Below, in pieces: positions 1 to 7,410 of a DNA stretch of 12,537 nt. The notes under the pieces were generated by a model. The model worked only from the letters and a program-made list of their open reading frames with translations. It was not told where the DNA came from and ran no database searches. Origin of the DNA: Planctomycetaceae bacterium (GTDB lineage Bacteria > Planctomycetota > Planctomycetia > Pirellulales > Pirellulaceae); NCBI GenBank assembly GCA_002862265.1, contig PKCQ01000440.1, positions 1 through 12,537 on the forward strand, written 5' to 3'. Position 1 is the stretch's first letter; every line of letters begins with the position of its first letter. A program made the translations under genes and the position numbers.

Positions 1-44
1 CTCTTTTCTTCTTTTTCTCCACACCCTCCAAAAGTGTCACCCTC

Positions 45-1247
45 ATGAATTCTCGTCTAGCCGTCATCGTCCTGACGTTGGCATGCTCTGTCCCGTGCAC
101 AACGCTTAATCAAGCTCTTCGTGCAGATGAATTGGACACCCTAAGCCTGCTGGTTCAGGCGGTAGTCGATGCACCCGATCCAACCACCAAAGCGGCTTTG
201 TTGCAAGGCGTCTTGGCAGGGCTGGCTGGCCGGCGCAATGTGCCAGCTCCGGAAAAATGGAAGGATGCGCGGGATAGCTTGCTCAAAAGTGAAAATGATG
301 AGGTTCGCGATCTCGCGACTCAGTTAGCCGCGATTTTTGGTGACGCCAAAGCGATGGAAACTGCTTTGGCCGTGGTTCGTAACCAATCCTTAGATATGAC
401 GCAGCGACGCAGCGCTTTGAGGACGCTCCTGGAGCAACGCAGCAGCAAAGCCTCAGAACTGTTGGAAGAACTACTCAACGAAAAAGACTTTGCTCTCGAT
501 GCTATCCGCGGATACAGCATCGTAGAAAATACAACAGCACCGAAAATCTTGCTCGGGCGATACCCTAGTATGTCGGATGAACTGAAGCAAGCTGTCATCG
601 AAACTCTAGCCACACGTCGGCTTTATGCCACTGCCCTAGTGAAAGCCCTAAAGACCAAGCAACTACGCAGCGAGGAGATCCCGACGCATGTAGCTCGATC
701 GTTAAAGGACTTGCTCGGCAAAGAATTTACGAATGCTTACGGCGAAGTGCGAGAACTCGCTCAGGATCGCGAGAAGCTGATTGCGAAGTACAGAAAGTTG
801 ATCACTGATGAGGCAGTAGCTGCTGCGGATGTACATCGTGGACGCCAAGTCTTCCAAAAAACCTGCGGCTCATGCCATGTGATGTATGACGCGGGAGGAA
901 AAATCGGCCCAGATCTTTCTGGCTCAAATCGCGCGAACCTCGACTATTTTCTGCTCAATAGCGTGGACCCAAGTTATGACGTGCCTGAAGGATATCGAAT
1001 GGTCCAGATTCTGACTTTCGATGATCGGGCCGTTAACGGCGTGCTAGCCGAAGAGGATGACACACGAATCGTACTGAAGACTGTCGAACAACCACGACTA
1101 ACAATCGCAAAAGATGATATTGCGGTGCGAAAGATCTCGTCCAAATCCATGATGCCTGATGGGCAACTGGATGCAATGAAACCACAGCAGATATTGAATC
1201 TCGTCAAATATCTACGCACCACCGAACAAGTTGCTTTGCCAAAGTAA
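45..1247 (+). CDS. Secreted PVC-type c-type cytochrome (haem-binding domain protein)
   Basis: The 400-residue product starts with a signal peptide (about residues 1-27, hydrophobic core then ALRADE), so it is exported. Residues about 30-250 are helix-rich and HEAT-like, with many Leu/Ala/Glu/Lys. The C-terminal 130 residues are a cytochrome c domain. The haem site is CGSCH (Cys274, Cys277, His278), followed by GGKIGPDLSG and then the segment around Met369-Met370 (SMMPDGQLDAM), which should supply the axial Met, and a closing helix ending LVKYLR. This order matches the planctomycete/verrucomicrobial putative haem-binding domain (TIGR02603). By inference it passes electrons in the periplasm for the propeller protein encoded 15 bases downstream. 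The ATG at 45 gives a proper signal peptide; no Shine-Dalgarno sequence precedes it, only a CT-rich tract. In many relatives this domain is fused to the C-terminus of the propeller protein. The electron donor and acceptor are unknown. Confidence 0.9.
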   Translation: MNSRLAVIVLTLACSVPCTTLNQALRADELDTLSLLVQAVVDAPDPTTKAALLQGVLAGLAGRRNVPAPEKWKDARDSLLKSENDEVRDLATQLAAIFGDAKAMETALAVVRNQSLDMTQRRSALRTLLEQRSSKASELLEELLNEKDFALDAIRGYSIVENTTAPKILLGRYPSMSDELKQAVIETLATRRLYATALVKALKTKQLRSEEIPTHVARSLKDLLGKEFTNAYGEVRELAQDREKLIAKYRKLITDEAVAAADVHRGRQVFQKTCGSCHVMYDAGGKIGPDLSGSNRANLDYFLLNSVDPSYDVPEGYRMVQILTFDDRAVNGVLAEEDDTRIVLKTVEQPRLTIAKDDIAVRKISSKSMMPDGQLDAMKPQQILNLVKYLRTTEQVALPK

Positions 1248-1249
1248 GC

Positions 1250-1254
1250 GGGAG
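1250..1254 (+). promoter_or_regulatory. Ribosome-binding site of the propeller gene
   Basis: GGGAG, three bases after the cytochrome stop codon and 8 bases before ATG 1263. It decides the start over the in-frame TTG at 1257, and it supports translation of the second gene of a two-gene operon. Confidence 0.6.
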
Positions 1255-1262
1255 AATTGGAA

Positions 1263-3647
1263 ATGAAGCGAACTGAACGACTGCACTCGAAGTTTCTAGC
1301 TAGCCTGACCTTGATGTTTGGCTTGCTACCCTGCTTGGCACGAGCCGAAGATCCAAGCGACAAGAAGGAATCACGCAATAAGCTGCCGCTCAAGCAACAT
1401 AAAACAAGCGATGCTCCCTTTCTGACGCCAGCCGAAGCTGTCAAACAGATGGCGATTCCAGAAGGTTTCGAAGTTTCGATTTACGCCGCGGAACCTGACA
1501 TCGCTGAGCCGATTGGATTCTGCTTCGATCACAAAGGGCGACTTTGGGTCGCAGAGAATTTCAACTATCGCACTCGCCGGAATCACACGAATGATCCTGT
1601 TAGTCGTATTCAAATCCTCGAAGACACGGACGGCGACGGGGTTTTCGACAAGAAGAAAACTTTCTCCGACACGCTGACCTTTACCTCTGGTTTAGCCGTT
1701 GGCTTTGAAGGCATCTATGTCGGTTCGCCACCGAATTTGACGTTTATTCCGGATGCCGACGGCGACGACGTTCCAGATGGACCACCACGAGTCTTGCTGG
1801 ATGGCTGGGGCATCAATGATCGTCACGAGACGCTGAATAGTTTCATTTGGGGTCCCGACGGTTGGCTCTACGGGTGCCACGGCGTGTTCACGCAATCGAT
1901 GGTCGGGAAGCCTGGCGACGATGACTCCGCGCGGCAATTTATCGATGGCGGAATCTGGCGTTATCACCCTACTCGCGATAAGTTTGAAATATTTGCTCGC
2001 GGACTATCCAATCCCTGGGGCTTTGACTTCAATGATCATGGCCAGAGTTTTACCACTTGCTGTGTGATTCCCCACTTGTTCCATATCGTGTTGGGCGGCG
2101 TCTATCATAAGCAGAGCAAGCCCCACGTAAATCCTTACATTTACGACGATATCAAGACGATTCGTACACATACGCACCTGTCTGCGCACGGCGGAGCGCG
2201 TGTTTATTTGGCGGACACTTTTCCGCAGAAGTATCGCGACCGATTGTTCATGTGCAACATACATGAACATGCAGTCCTGACAGATATTCTCGAACCTGAA
2301 GGCTCGACGTTCATCGGCAAAGAAGGCGATGATTTCTTGCCGACAAACGATATGGCTTGGGTTGGTTTCAGTGTGGAAACCGGTCCCGAAGGCGGCATCT
2401 ACATCTTGGACTGGCATGATACAGATGTCTGCGGAAACCAAGTCAACTTTCCGAATAGCGGCCGTATCTATCGCATCATGCCGAAGGGGGTGCCCGCTCA
2501 CGCCACACCTGATTTAACCAAGATGACCGACGCACAGTTGGTCGAGTTGCAATGGAACTCAAATGACTGGTATGTCCGTCATGCTCGCACTCTGTTGCAA
2601 TCGCGTGCCCACGCTGGCAAGCTAGATACGGTTACTGTAGTTAAGCTATTAACAGATATGATGCAGCAAGCCAGCAGCAGTCCAAAGCGACTGCGTGCTC
2701 TTTGGGCTTTGTATTCGATCGGAGCTCTTGAAACCCAGGACTTGGTCAAGCTGCTTGACCACGATGACAAGTACATGCGTTCTTGGTCGATTCAGTTTCT
2801 CTGCGATGCCAGCCCACTGAACGCATTTCAAGACGCAAGTGCTGCGACAGAGTCAGTTGTCGACGCCACCATCCTCGCCAAGTTCGCTGAGATGGCTCGC
2901 AGCGATGCTTCTCCTGTAGTGCGACTTTACTTGGCCTCGGCAACGCAACGCCTGGCCTTTAAAGATCGTTGGGAGATCCTAGCTGGCTTGCTATCCCACA
3001 GCGAAGACATTGGCGACAACAATCTACCTCGCATGTATTGGTTTGCTTTGGAGCCTATGGTCCCAAAGAACCAAGCAAAGGCCTTGAAGCTAGCCGTGAC
3101 CGGGAAGATTCCAGCCATCCAAGGATTCGTGGCAAAGCGGATGGCAACCGGGAGCCAGCCAACCCCCACCAAACCTACCAAGACGCCAAGGAACACTAAG
3201 AATTGGCTGCAAGATATTCAGACGGTTGCGCCTGAGTTCAAGGTCGCCGATGTAGGTGAAGGTGGAGTTGTCAAACTTCCCAAATTCCGCAATCTAGCCG
3301 CAGTCCAGACCCACCCCTTGGATCGAAAGAAGGCTAGTCGACTGATACGAACCGTCAGCCTGCCGAACGGTAAGTCTGAACTACAACTGAGCGTCAGCCA
3401 CCATCCGCACGGTGACTGGCAGCTGCGCGTGTTGGCCTCGACCGATAAGAAGCAGCCTGAGGTGCTTTATGAATCCATCGTGTCCAGCATGACGGTTGGG
3501 GACAACGAGTGGCTCGATGTGGAAGTAGATTTGTCTAAGTTTGCTGGCCGGAGTGTACAGTTGACTCTCGAAAATCGCGCCAACAACTGGGCTAATGAGT
3601 GGGCTTACTGGCACAAAGTAAAAATTGTGAGTTCGGCCGATCAGTAA
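1263..3647 (+). CDS. Secreted beta-propeller 'membrane-bound dehydrogenase domain' protein with HEAT repeats
   Basis: The product of about 794 residues has a signal peptide (about 1-28, ending CLARAED). A beta-propeller similar to soluble glucose/sorbosone dehydrogenases follows (about residues 55-390), the TIGR02604-type domain of planctomycetes. Its blades carry motifs such as DHKGRLWVAENFNYR, GPDGWLYGCHG, RGLSNPWGFDFN and GIYILDWHD. Two acidic loops, DTDGDGVFD (residue 121 on) and DADGDDVPD (residue 164 on), look like calcium-binding loops. Residues about 400-610 are HEAT-like helices. The last 130 residues are a beta-sandwich, possibly carbohydrate-binding (HPHGDWQLRV, WLDVEVDLSKFAGRSV, WANEWAYW). 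The start is placed at ATG 1263 because GGGAG (1250-1254) lies 8 bases upstream; a TTG two codons earlier is less likely. It follows the cytochrome gene by 15 bases, so the two are probably one operon and one complex. There is no CXXCH here. The substrate is unknown; sugars or sulfated polysaccharides are only a guess. Confidence 0.9.
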   Translation: MKRTERLHSKFLASLTLMFGLLPCLARAEDPSDKKESRNKLPLKQHKTSDAPFLTPAEAVKQMAIPEGFEVSIYAAEPDIAEPIGFCFDHKGRLWVAENFNYRTRRNHTNDPVSRIQILEDTDGDGVFDKKKTFSDTLTFTSGLAVGFEGIYVGSPPNLTFIPDADGDDVPDGPPRVLLDGWGINDRHETLNSFIWGPDGWLYGCHGVFTQSMVGKPGDDDSARQFIDGGIWRYHPTRDKFEIFARGLSNPWGFDFNDHGQSFTTCCVIPHLFHIVLGGVYHKQSKPHVNPYIYDDIKTIRTHTHLSAHGGARVYLADTFPQKYRDRLFMCNIHEHAVLTDILEPEGSTFIGKEGDDFLPTNDMAWVGFSVETGPEGGIYILDWHDTDVCGNQVNFPNSGRIYRIMPKGVPAHATPDLTKMTDAQLVELQWNSNDWYVRHARTLLQSRAHAGKLDTVTVVKLLTDMMQQASSSPKRLRALWALYSIGALETQDLVKLLDHDDKYMRSWSIQFLCDASPLNAFQDASAATESVVDATILAKFAEMARSDASPVVRLYLASATQRLAFKDRWEILAGLLSHSEDIGDNNLPRMYWFALEPMVPKNQAKALKLAVTGKIPAIQGFVAKRMATGSQPTPTKPTKTPRNTKNWLQDIQTVAPEFKVADVGEGGVVKLPKFRNLAAVQTHPLDRKKASRLIRTVSLPNGKSELQLSVSHHPHGDWQLRVLASTDKKQPEVLYESIVSSMTVGDNEWLDVEVDLSKFAGRSVQLTLENRANNWANEWAYWHKVKIVSSADQ

Positions 3648-3688
3648 GTACGATCGACTCATCAGTCCAACAACGCTATTCTTCCGCC

Positions 3689-4165
3689 ATGAGCAATTCA
3701 GAGAAACCCATCAAAACGCGGAGGGTCGCAGAGCGTCGGAAGGTCCGCTACAAATCGCTCGACAATCTGCTCTACGATGCGGAGCGTTTGGCTTCCATGC
3801 AGGTGCGAACTCTCGGCAATTGGTCGCAAGGCGAGATCTATTCACACGTGGCCAAGTCGTTGGACGCGTGTATCGATGGCAGTCGTGCTTTACCAACTAC
3901 CCTGCGTTGGGTTCTCTCTACTTTCCTGAAGAACCGGTACTTGAACCAGGGAGTACCGGCGGGCTTCAAAGCGTCTGACGAGTTTCAGCCCAACGAAGTC
4001 AGCGTCGCGGAGGGACTTGGGGAGCTTCGAAAGGCCATCCAGCGCCAGAAAAACACTACCGATCGCACGATGCATCCTGCATTCGGAAATATAACCAGTG
4101 CTGAGTGGGATTCATTTAACCTGCGCCATGCAGAAATGCACATGAGCTTTCTGCTCGAAGATTGA
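3689..4165 (+). CDS. DUF1569 family protein (DinB-like fold)
   Basis: A product of 158 residues. It has the features of DUF1569 proteins, which are common in planctomycetes and belong to the DinB/YfiT-like four-helix superfamily. They are an early LGNWSQGEIYSHVAKSLDACIDG helix (shown here in part: NWSQGEIYSHVA), a C-terminal MHPAFGNITSAEWD segment, and a final helix LRHAEMHMSF. The histidines of these helices (HVA, RHAEMH) are where DinB-fold proteins bind metal. The biochemical role is unknown. There is no signal peptide, so it should be cytoplasmic. The frame is open back to a GTG at 3599 inside the preceding gene, but ATG 3689 gives the usual length and avoids the overlap; no Shine-Dalgarno sequence is visible. 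It begins 41 bases after the propeller gene and may be read from the same transcript, but a shared function is not evident. Confidence 0.82.
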   Translation: MSNSEKPIKTRRVAERRKVRYKSLDNLLYDAERLASMQVRTLGNWSQGEIYSHVAKSLDACIDGSRALPTTLRWVLSTFLKNRYLNQGVPAGFKASDEFQPNEVSVAEGLGELRKAIQRQKNTTDRTMHPAFGNITSAEWDSFNLRHAEMHMSFLLED

Positions 4166-4216
4166 AGTTGAATACAGGTGCCAGAACCGGTGCTAACGCC
4201 CGCATACAAGCCTTAA

Positions 4217-4867
4217 CTACTGCCCGAGCAGCTTCTTGGCGAGACGATGGAAGGTAGGAGGCGTTGCCTGTTTCAGATGCTCAGCGGCTTGTCCTTGGGC
4301 GTAGCCGATGAGCAGTTCTTTCATTTTCTGCTGTCGCGGCACAATGAAGATCACGTCGTCGATTACTTGGAGGAATCGGTCGTGGCCAAACACAAATGAG
4401 ATATCAGCGATCGTTGGCCACTGTTCTGCTTTGTGAGGTAGAGGTGGTGCACACAAGAAGAGACGAGCATCATCAATTAGAATCAGATCTTGGTTTCGGT
4501 CTCTGAGGCATAGCAGCTCCTCCATAACGGGACACTCTTGCTCTTCGCCGGCTGTAACGCCGCCCGACCAATGTCCATCGAGCCAGAACAATGCAGCTTC
4601 GCCGCCGAGCGAATGAACGATCTCTGGCATGACCTTCGCTGAATCACCAAAATGAGGTATGACGCCTGGCGTATTTTCCAGATCCTCGTGGTAGGTCTCA
4701 TAAAGCACTTTGGACAACTCAATGGTGTGCACCGATTCGAACATTTCAGCCGCCCAGCGAGTTGTGTTGCCTTGGAAGGTTCCAGTCTCGACAAAAGTCG
4801 TTGCGCCGGCCAAGCGAGCCAGCTGAACGACAATCTCGCGTGGGATACCGTGATTGACGATGCCCAT
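4217..4867 (-). CDS. Class I SAM-dependent methyltransferase-like protein
   Basis: A 216-residue product with a Rossmann methyltransferase layout. The first strand and glycine loop is FVETGTFQGNT (Glu27 to Thr35), where SAM would bind. The second strand ends in the acidic residue of HTIELS (Glu50), and a third motif is HFGDSA (Asp75). Then come WLDGHWSGG (95-103), ECPVMEELL and the strand LILIDDARLF (128-137). The WLDGH/IDDARLF pair is typical of a family of small FkbM-like or uncharacterised methyltransferases often found near glycan genes. The substrate is unknown, and no glycan genes are seen beside it here. The start at 4867 is chosen because AGGAAGGA (about 4873-4880, read on the - strand) lies 5-6 bases upstream. 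The frame is open 16 codons further, but that region holds the promoter and palindrome. It converges on the DUF1569 gene, 51 bases apart. Confidence 0.75.
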   Translation of the reverse strand: MGIVNHGIPREIVVQLARLAGATTFVETGTFQGNTTRWAAEMFESVHTIELSKVLYETYHEDLENTPGVIPHFGDSAKVMPEIVHSLGGEAALFWLDGHWSGGVTAGEEQECPVMEELLCLRDRNQDLILIDDARLFLCAPPLPHKAEQWPTIADISFVFGHDRFLQVIDDVIFIVPRQQKMKELLIGYAQGQAAEHLKQATPPTFHRLAKKLLGQ

Positions 4868-4883
4868 TAAAATCCTTCCTTCG

Positions 4884-4901
4884 AATCGATAATTATCGAT
4901 T
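4884..4901. promoter_or_regulatory. 18-bp perfect palindrome, likely operator
   Basis: AATCGATAATTATCGATT is self-complementary over all 18 bases with no spacer. It lies just downstream of the predicted -10 box and over the predicted transcription start, upstream of the AGGAAGGA ribosome-binding site. That is a classical position for a dimeric repressor. It has no T-tract, so it is not a terminator. The regulator is not encoded visibly nearby. Confidence 0.5.
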
Positions 4902-4905
4902 TCGG

Positions 4906-4934
4906 ATAATTGCAAGTTGCTATTGGAGTGTCAA
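4906..4934 (-). promoter_or_regulatory. Predicted sigma-70-type promoter of the methyltransferase gene
   Basis: Read on the - strand, a perfect -35 box TTGACA (4929-4934) is followed after 17 bases by AATTAT (4906-4911), which matches four of six -10 positions. The predicted start of transcription falls near 4898, giving a leader of about 30 bases before ATG 4867. It is the best promoter in the window by consensus, spacing and position. Confidence 0.6.
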
Positions 4935-5094
4935 TTCCAGATGGAAAGAGTTATAGAATGCTTGGTCAGTTCAAATGCTAGCTAATAGCCCAAGCAGGAA
5001 AGATGCAGCAGAGTTCGTGCCGTTTCTCGCTGCCAGAATAAATCTTAACGGACGCGGGCTCATTGCCAGGCCTCAGCGAGAGCATTGAAAGAAA

Positions 5095-5577
5095 ATGAAA
5101 GAGCTGTTGTTCGAAAAGCAACTTCGCTGGACGGCTTTTGATCCAAGCAAGGTGCTTCCGACACTTGTTTCTCAGATATTACGCGAGCGATGCGATTTTC
5201 TCGGCGTAACACATCAGTTTGTCGCCACTAATTCGCGAGCGGAAGAAGCGACTGACCTCAGAGACGTTGGACTTATGCTCTGGCGCGTGCAGGACCATGA
5301 AAACCTTGAGTCAACGATTTCCGCCATTCAAGCTGCCCGGCTGAAGGAACCGAAGCCTGTTTGCCTTGTTTGGCTCCAGCCGGACTTGCGCCATTGCTCT
5401 GGGATTCTGGTAGAGGCGGGTGCACAACTAGTGGTCACACAGCTACCATCATTACAAACAGGCCTTGAGAATATTTTGGCTCGATCGCCATTACCAGTTC
5501 CGCTTGCCCAACATGGTTCGCATCCACTGGTAGCGGGAATTGTCGAGCAATTGCCATGGCCGGAACTCGCTGAATAA
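5095..5577 (+). CDS. Conserved-looking protein of unknown function upstream of mrp
   Basis: I do not recognise this 160-residue protein. It has no signal peptide or membrane segment. Hydrophobic strands alternate with helices (VGLMLWRV, PVCLVWLQ, AQLVVTQLPSLQTGLENIL), suggesting a Rossmann- or receiver-like alpha/beta fold, but no catalytic motif or phosphoacceptor pattern stands out. It lies 42 bases upstream of the Mrp gene on the same strand, so the two may be co-transcribed; a link to Fe-S cluster work is only an inference from position. The start ATG 5095 has at best a weak purine-rich site (GAAAGAAA). The base use and uninterrupted frame support a real gene. Confidence 0.65.
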   Translation: MKELLFEKQLRWTAFDPSKVLPTLVSQILRERCDFLGVTHQFVATNSRAEEATDLRDVGLMLWRVQDHENLESTISAIQAARLKEPKPVCLVWLQPDLRHCSGILVEAGAQLVVTQLPSLQTGLENILARSPLPVPLAQHGSHPLVAGIVEQLPWPELAE

Positions 5578-5619
5578 TCATTCCCCAATAACTCATTCCC
5601 TTTGGCACCTTCCAAATCG

Positions 5620-6690
5620 ATGTCTGTGAATCTGGAAATCATCCAAACTGCACTTTCGGATCTAAAAGATCCTGAAACCGGACGCACCATTGGCTCAACA
5701 GGTCAGCTTTCAGGAGTCGAAGTTCAAGGCAAGAAGGTAGTTTGTTCTGTTTCACTTTCCACACACAGTCTTCCTGTTCAAGACGGTTTTCGAGAGCGTA
5801 TTCTGGAAACAGTTAGAACTTGTAGAGCCGGAGCCGCAGATGTCGAAGTTCAGTTTTCTGAACTGGAGCGTCCACCCGTACCTTTGGGGCAAATTGGACT
5901 TTCCGCGAAAAGCGTCATTGCGGTTGGATCTGGTAAAGGCGGAGTAGGCAAGAGCACGATTGCCACATCAATCGCACTCACTCTATCTAACATGGGCTGC
6001 AAAGTTGGTTTGATGGACGCGGATGTTTACGGACCAAGCATCCCGCATCTGCTAGGCATTTCAGGTCGCCCCGAGGTGAAGAACGGCAAGATTCAGCCAA
6101 TCTATTACGAGAAGATTGCCGTGATGTCTATGGGATTCATGGTCGAAGAAGACCAAGCCGTAATCTGGCGCGGTCCAATGCTACACGGCGCAATCACTCA
6201 GTTTTTGCGCGACACCTATTGGGGCGCACTCGATTACTTAATCATCGATATGCCTCCGGGAACAGGCGACATCGCCCTCACACTATCACAAATGATTCCG
6301 GTTACGGGCTCCGTCGTGGTTTGTACACCGCAACAAGTCGCCTTACTCGATGCCGTGAAAGCGATTGCGATGTTTGGCAAGACCAAGATTCCAGTGTTGG
6401 GAATGGTTGAGAACATGAGTGGCTTTATCTGCCCTGACAACGGCAAGCGCTACGACATTTTCGGTCATGGCGGCGCACGTATCAAAGCCGAGGAATCAAG
6501 GGTAGCTTTCTTGGGTGACGTGCCACTTAACATGCAAATGCGTGCAGAATCCGACGAAGGGCGAATCGGCAATGCCGTGCTGGATCCAGTCTGCAAGCCC
6601 GCACTGGGGAAAATCGTCCAAGCCATGTGTGAGCGAATCAACGATCGCGCTGCCGCTCAGCCCAACGGCCCCGCCCTGCCCGTGCTGTAG
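5620..6690 (+). CDS. mrp: Mrp/NBP35-family Fe-S cluster carrier ATPase (ApbC-like)
   Basis: A 356-residue cytoplasmic P-loop ATPase of the Mrp/ApbC/NBP35 family, which binds and transfers Fe-S clusters to apo-proteins. Residues about 5-80 are a DUF59/MIP18-type domain (ALSDLKDPETGRTIG). The deviant Walker A is GSGKGGVGKST (103-113), with the signature lysine Lys106 of the MinD/Mrp class and the P-loop Lys111. Further motifs are MDADVYGPSIPHLLG (132-146), WRGPM, and Walker B-like LIIDMPPGTGD (207-217). The C-terminal cluster site is usually Cys-Pro-X-Cys. Here it reads FICPDNGKRYDIFG, with Cys271 present but Asn274 in place of the second Cys. Length is normal. ATG 5620 is chosen over a TTG at 5602; no Shine-Dalgarno sequence precedes it. 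It follows the unknown 160-residue gene by 42 bases. Confidence 0.92.
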   Translation: MSVNLEIIQTALSDLKDPETGRTIGSTGQLSGVEVQGKKVVCSVSLSTHSLPVQDGFRERILETVRTCRAGAADVEVQFSELERPPVPLGQIGLSAKSVIAVGSGKGGVGKSTIATSIALTLSNMGCKVGLMDADVYGPSIPHLLGISGRPEVKNGKIQPIYYEKIAVMSMGFMVEEDQAVIWRGPMLHGAITQFLRDTYWGALDYLIIDMPPGTGDIALTLSQMIPVTGSVVVCTPQQVALLDAVKAIAMFGKTKIPVLGMVENMSGFICPDNGKRYDIFGHGGARIKAEESRVAFLGDVPLNMQMRAESDEGRIGNAVLDPVCKPALGKIVQAMCERINDRAAAQPNGPALPVL

Positions 6691-6935
6691 TCTGGAATTC
6701 GAACGCACGAAATCACTCGCTGTCTTCAGGGTCTACTCGCGAGCTTATTCTGCTTATATGCGAAAGTAGGTCCATTGTCCTCAATTGACGCCGGTTCACT
6801 GGAGTGGCTCTTACCGACTTTCGAAATTGATTGCATAGCTGAGCCAACGCCTACAAATGAGCTTTAAACGAGAAACGAGGATCAGGCTGTGGGAAGTGAA
6901 CACAAAGTCTCACTTGCTTGTATTTTTTGCCTTAA

Positions 6936-7193
6936 TGCTTGAGTGAATTTTATCTCGCCGTAGCGGATCCACAGGCAGCTCACGCTACAATCGTCGCAGC
7001 GATCGGCAATTCTGCCATCTACACGGAGTGATCTAGCAAGACCGCTAAGGAATACCTTTTTTTTTCCCTTCCTACTCTTGCCGCGCCGGCCTTGGCTTCT
7101 CATCCTCTGACCGTAGTTGGTTCTAATCGCGATGGACCTGCTTGTCTTGCGGTTTACGAAGTAACCGTCAATTGGTCGGACGCGTCAAAGTAA
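6936..7193 (+). pseudogene. Possible eroded coding remnant
   Basis: One frame reads as plausible protein over 84 codons with a single TGA at 7029-7031. Before the stop it has FYLAVADPQAAHATIVAA; after it come KEYLFFSLPTL and SNRDGPACLAVYEVTVNW. No start codon with a ribosome-binding site is visible, and I recognise no family. It may be a fragment of a dead gene or chance; an R/K-rich frame opposite it (6882-7103) is less protein-like. Confidence 0.2.
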
Positions 7194-7397
7194 CTTACTT
7201 CTACTTGAATCGCACTGAAGCTACCGGCAGAATAGTGGTTTTCTCATTGCCCCCTGATGCTGGTCCAGGATGTTTGGATTTTCAAGCGTTGAGTTTTTCT
7301 TATTCCGAAGGATCGTATTCTTCACGAGCGTCTGTCTTGCTTGTGCTGATTGACATCTTGTTTTTGATCCTTCGCAACAAAAATAGAAGGTCAACAC

Positions 7398-7403
7398 AAG
7401 GAG
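7398..7403 (+). promoter_or_regulatory. Strong Shine-Dalgarno sequence of the 457-residue gene
   Basis: AAGGAG, 7 bases before ATG 7411. It is the best ribosome-binding site in the window and fixes the start of a gene otherwise hard to recognise. Confidence 0.65.
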
Positions 7404-7410
7404 ACCTTGG

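Larger units (their letters stand above)
6691..7410. other. 720-base stretch without a convincing gene
   Basis: Between mrp and the next gene no intact reading frame on either strand looks protein-like. The stretch holds a faint interrupted frame (6936-7193, listed separately), a run of nine T at 7057-7065 with no evident stem before it, and a TTGACA at 7350-7355 that has no -10 box at the right distance. The end carries the ribosome-binding site of the downstream gene. I saw no tRNA fold or classical terminator directly after mrp. Confidence 0.6.

Noticed and set aside
974..1444. 156-codon open frame on the - strand across the cytochrome/propeller junction
   Set aside because: Ser/Arg/Cys-rich translation opposite two clear genes with recognised domains; it is a shadow.
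2004..2501. 165-codon open frame on the - strand
   Set aside because: Lies inside the conserved propeller gene; no protein-like motifs and no ribosome-binding site.
7057..7065. Run of nine T as a possible terminator for mrp
   Set aside because: About 370 bases after the stop codon and no stable GC-rich stem directly before it.
7350..7380. TTGACA as a promoter of the 457-residue gene
   Set aside because: No -10-like hexamer at 16-18 bases; the -35 match alone is not enough.
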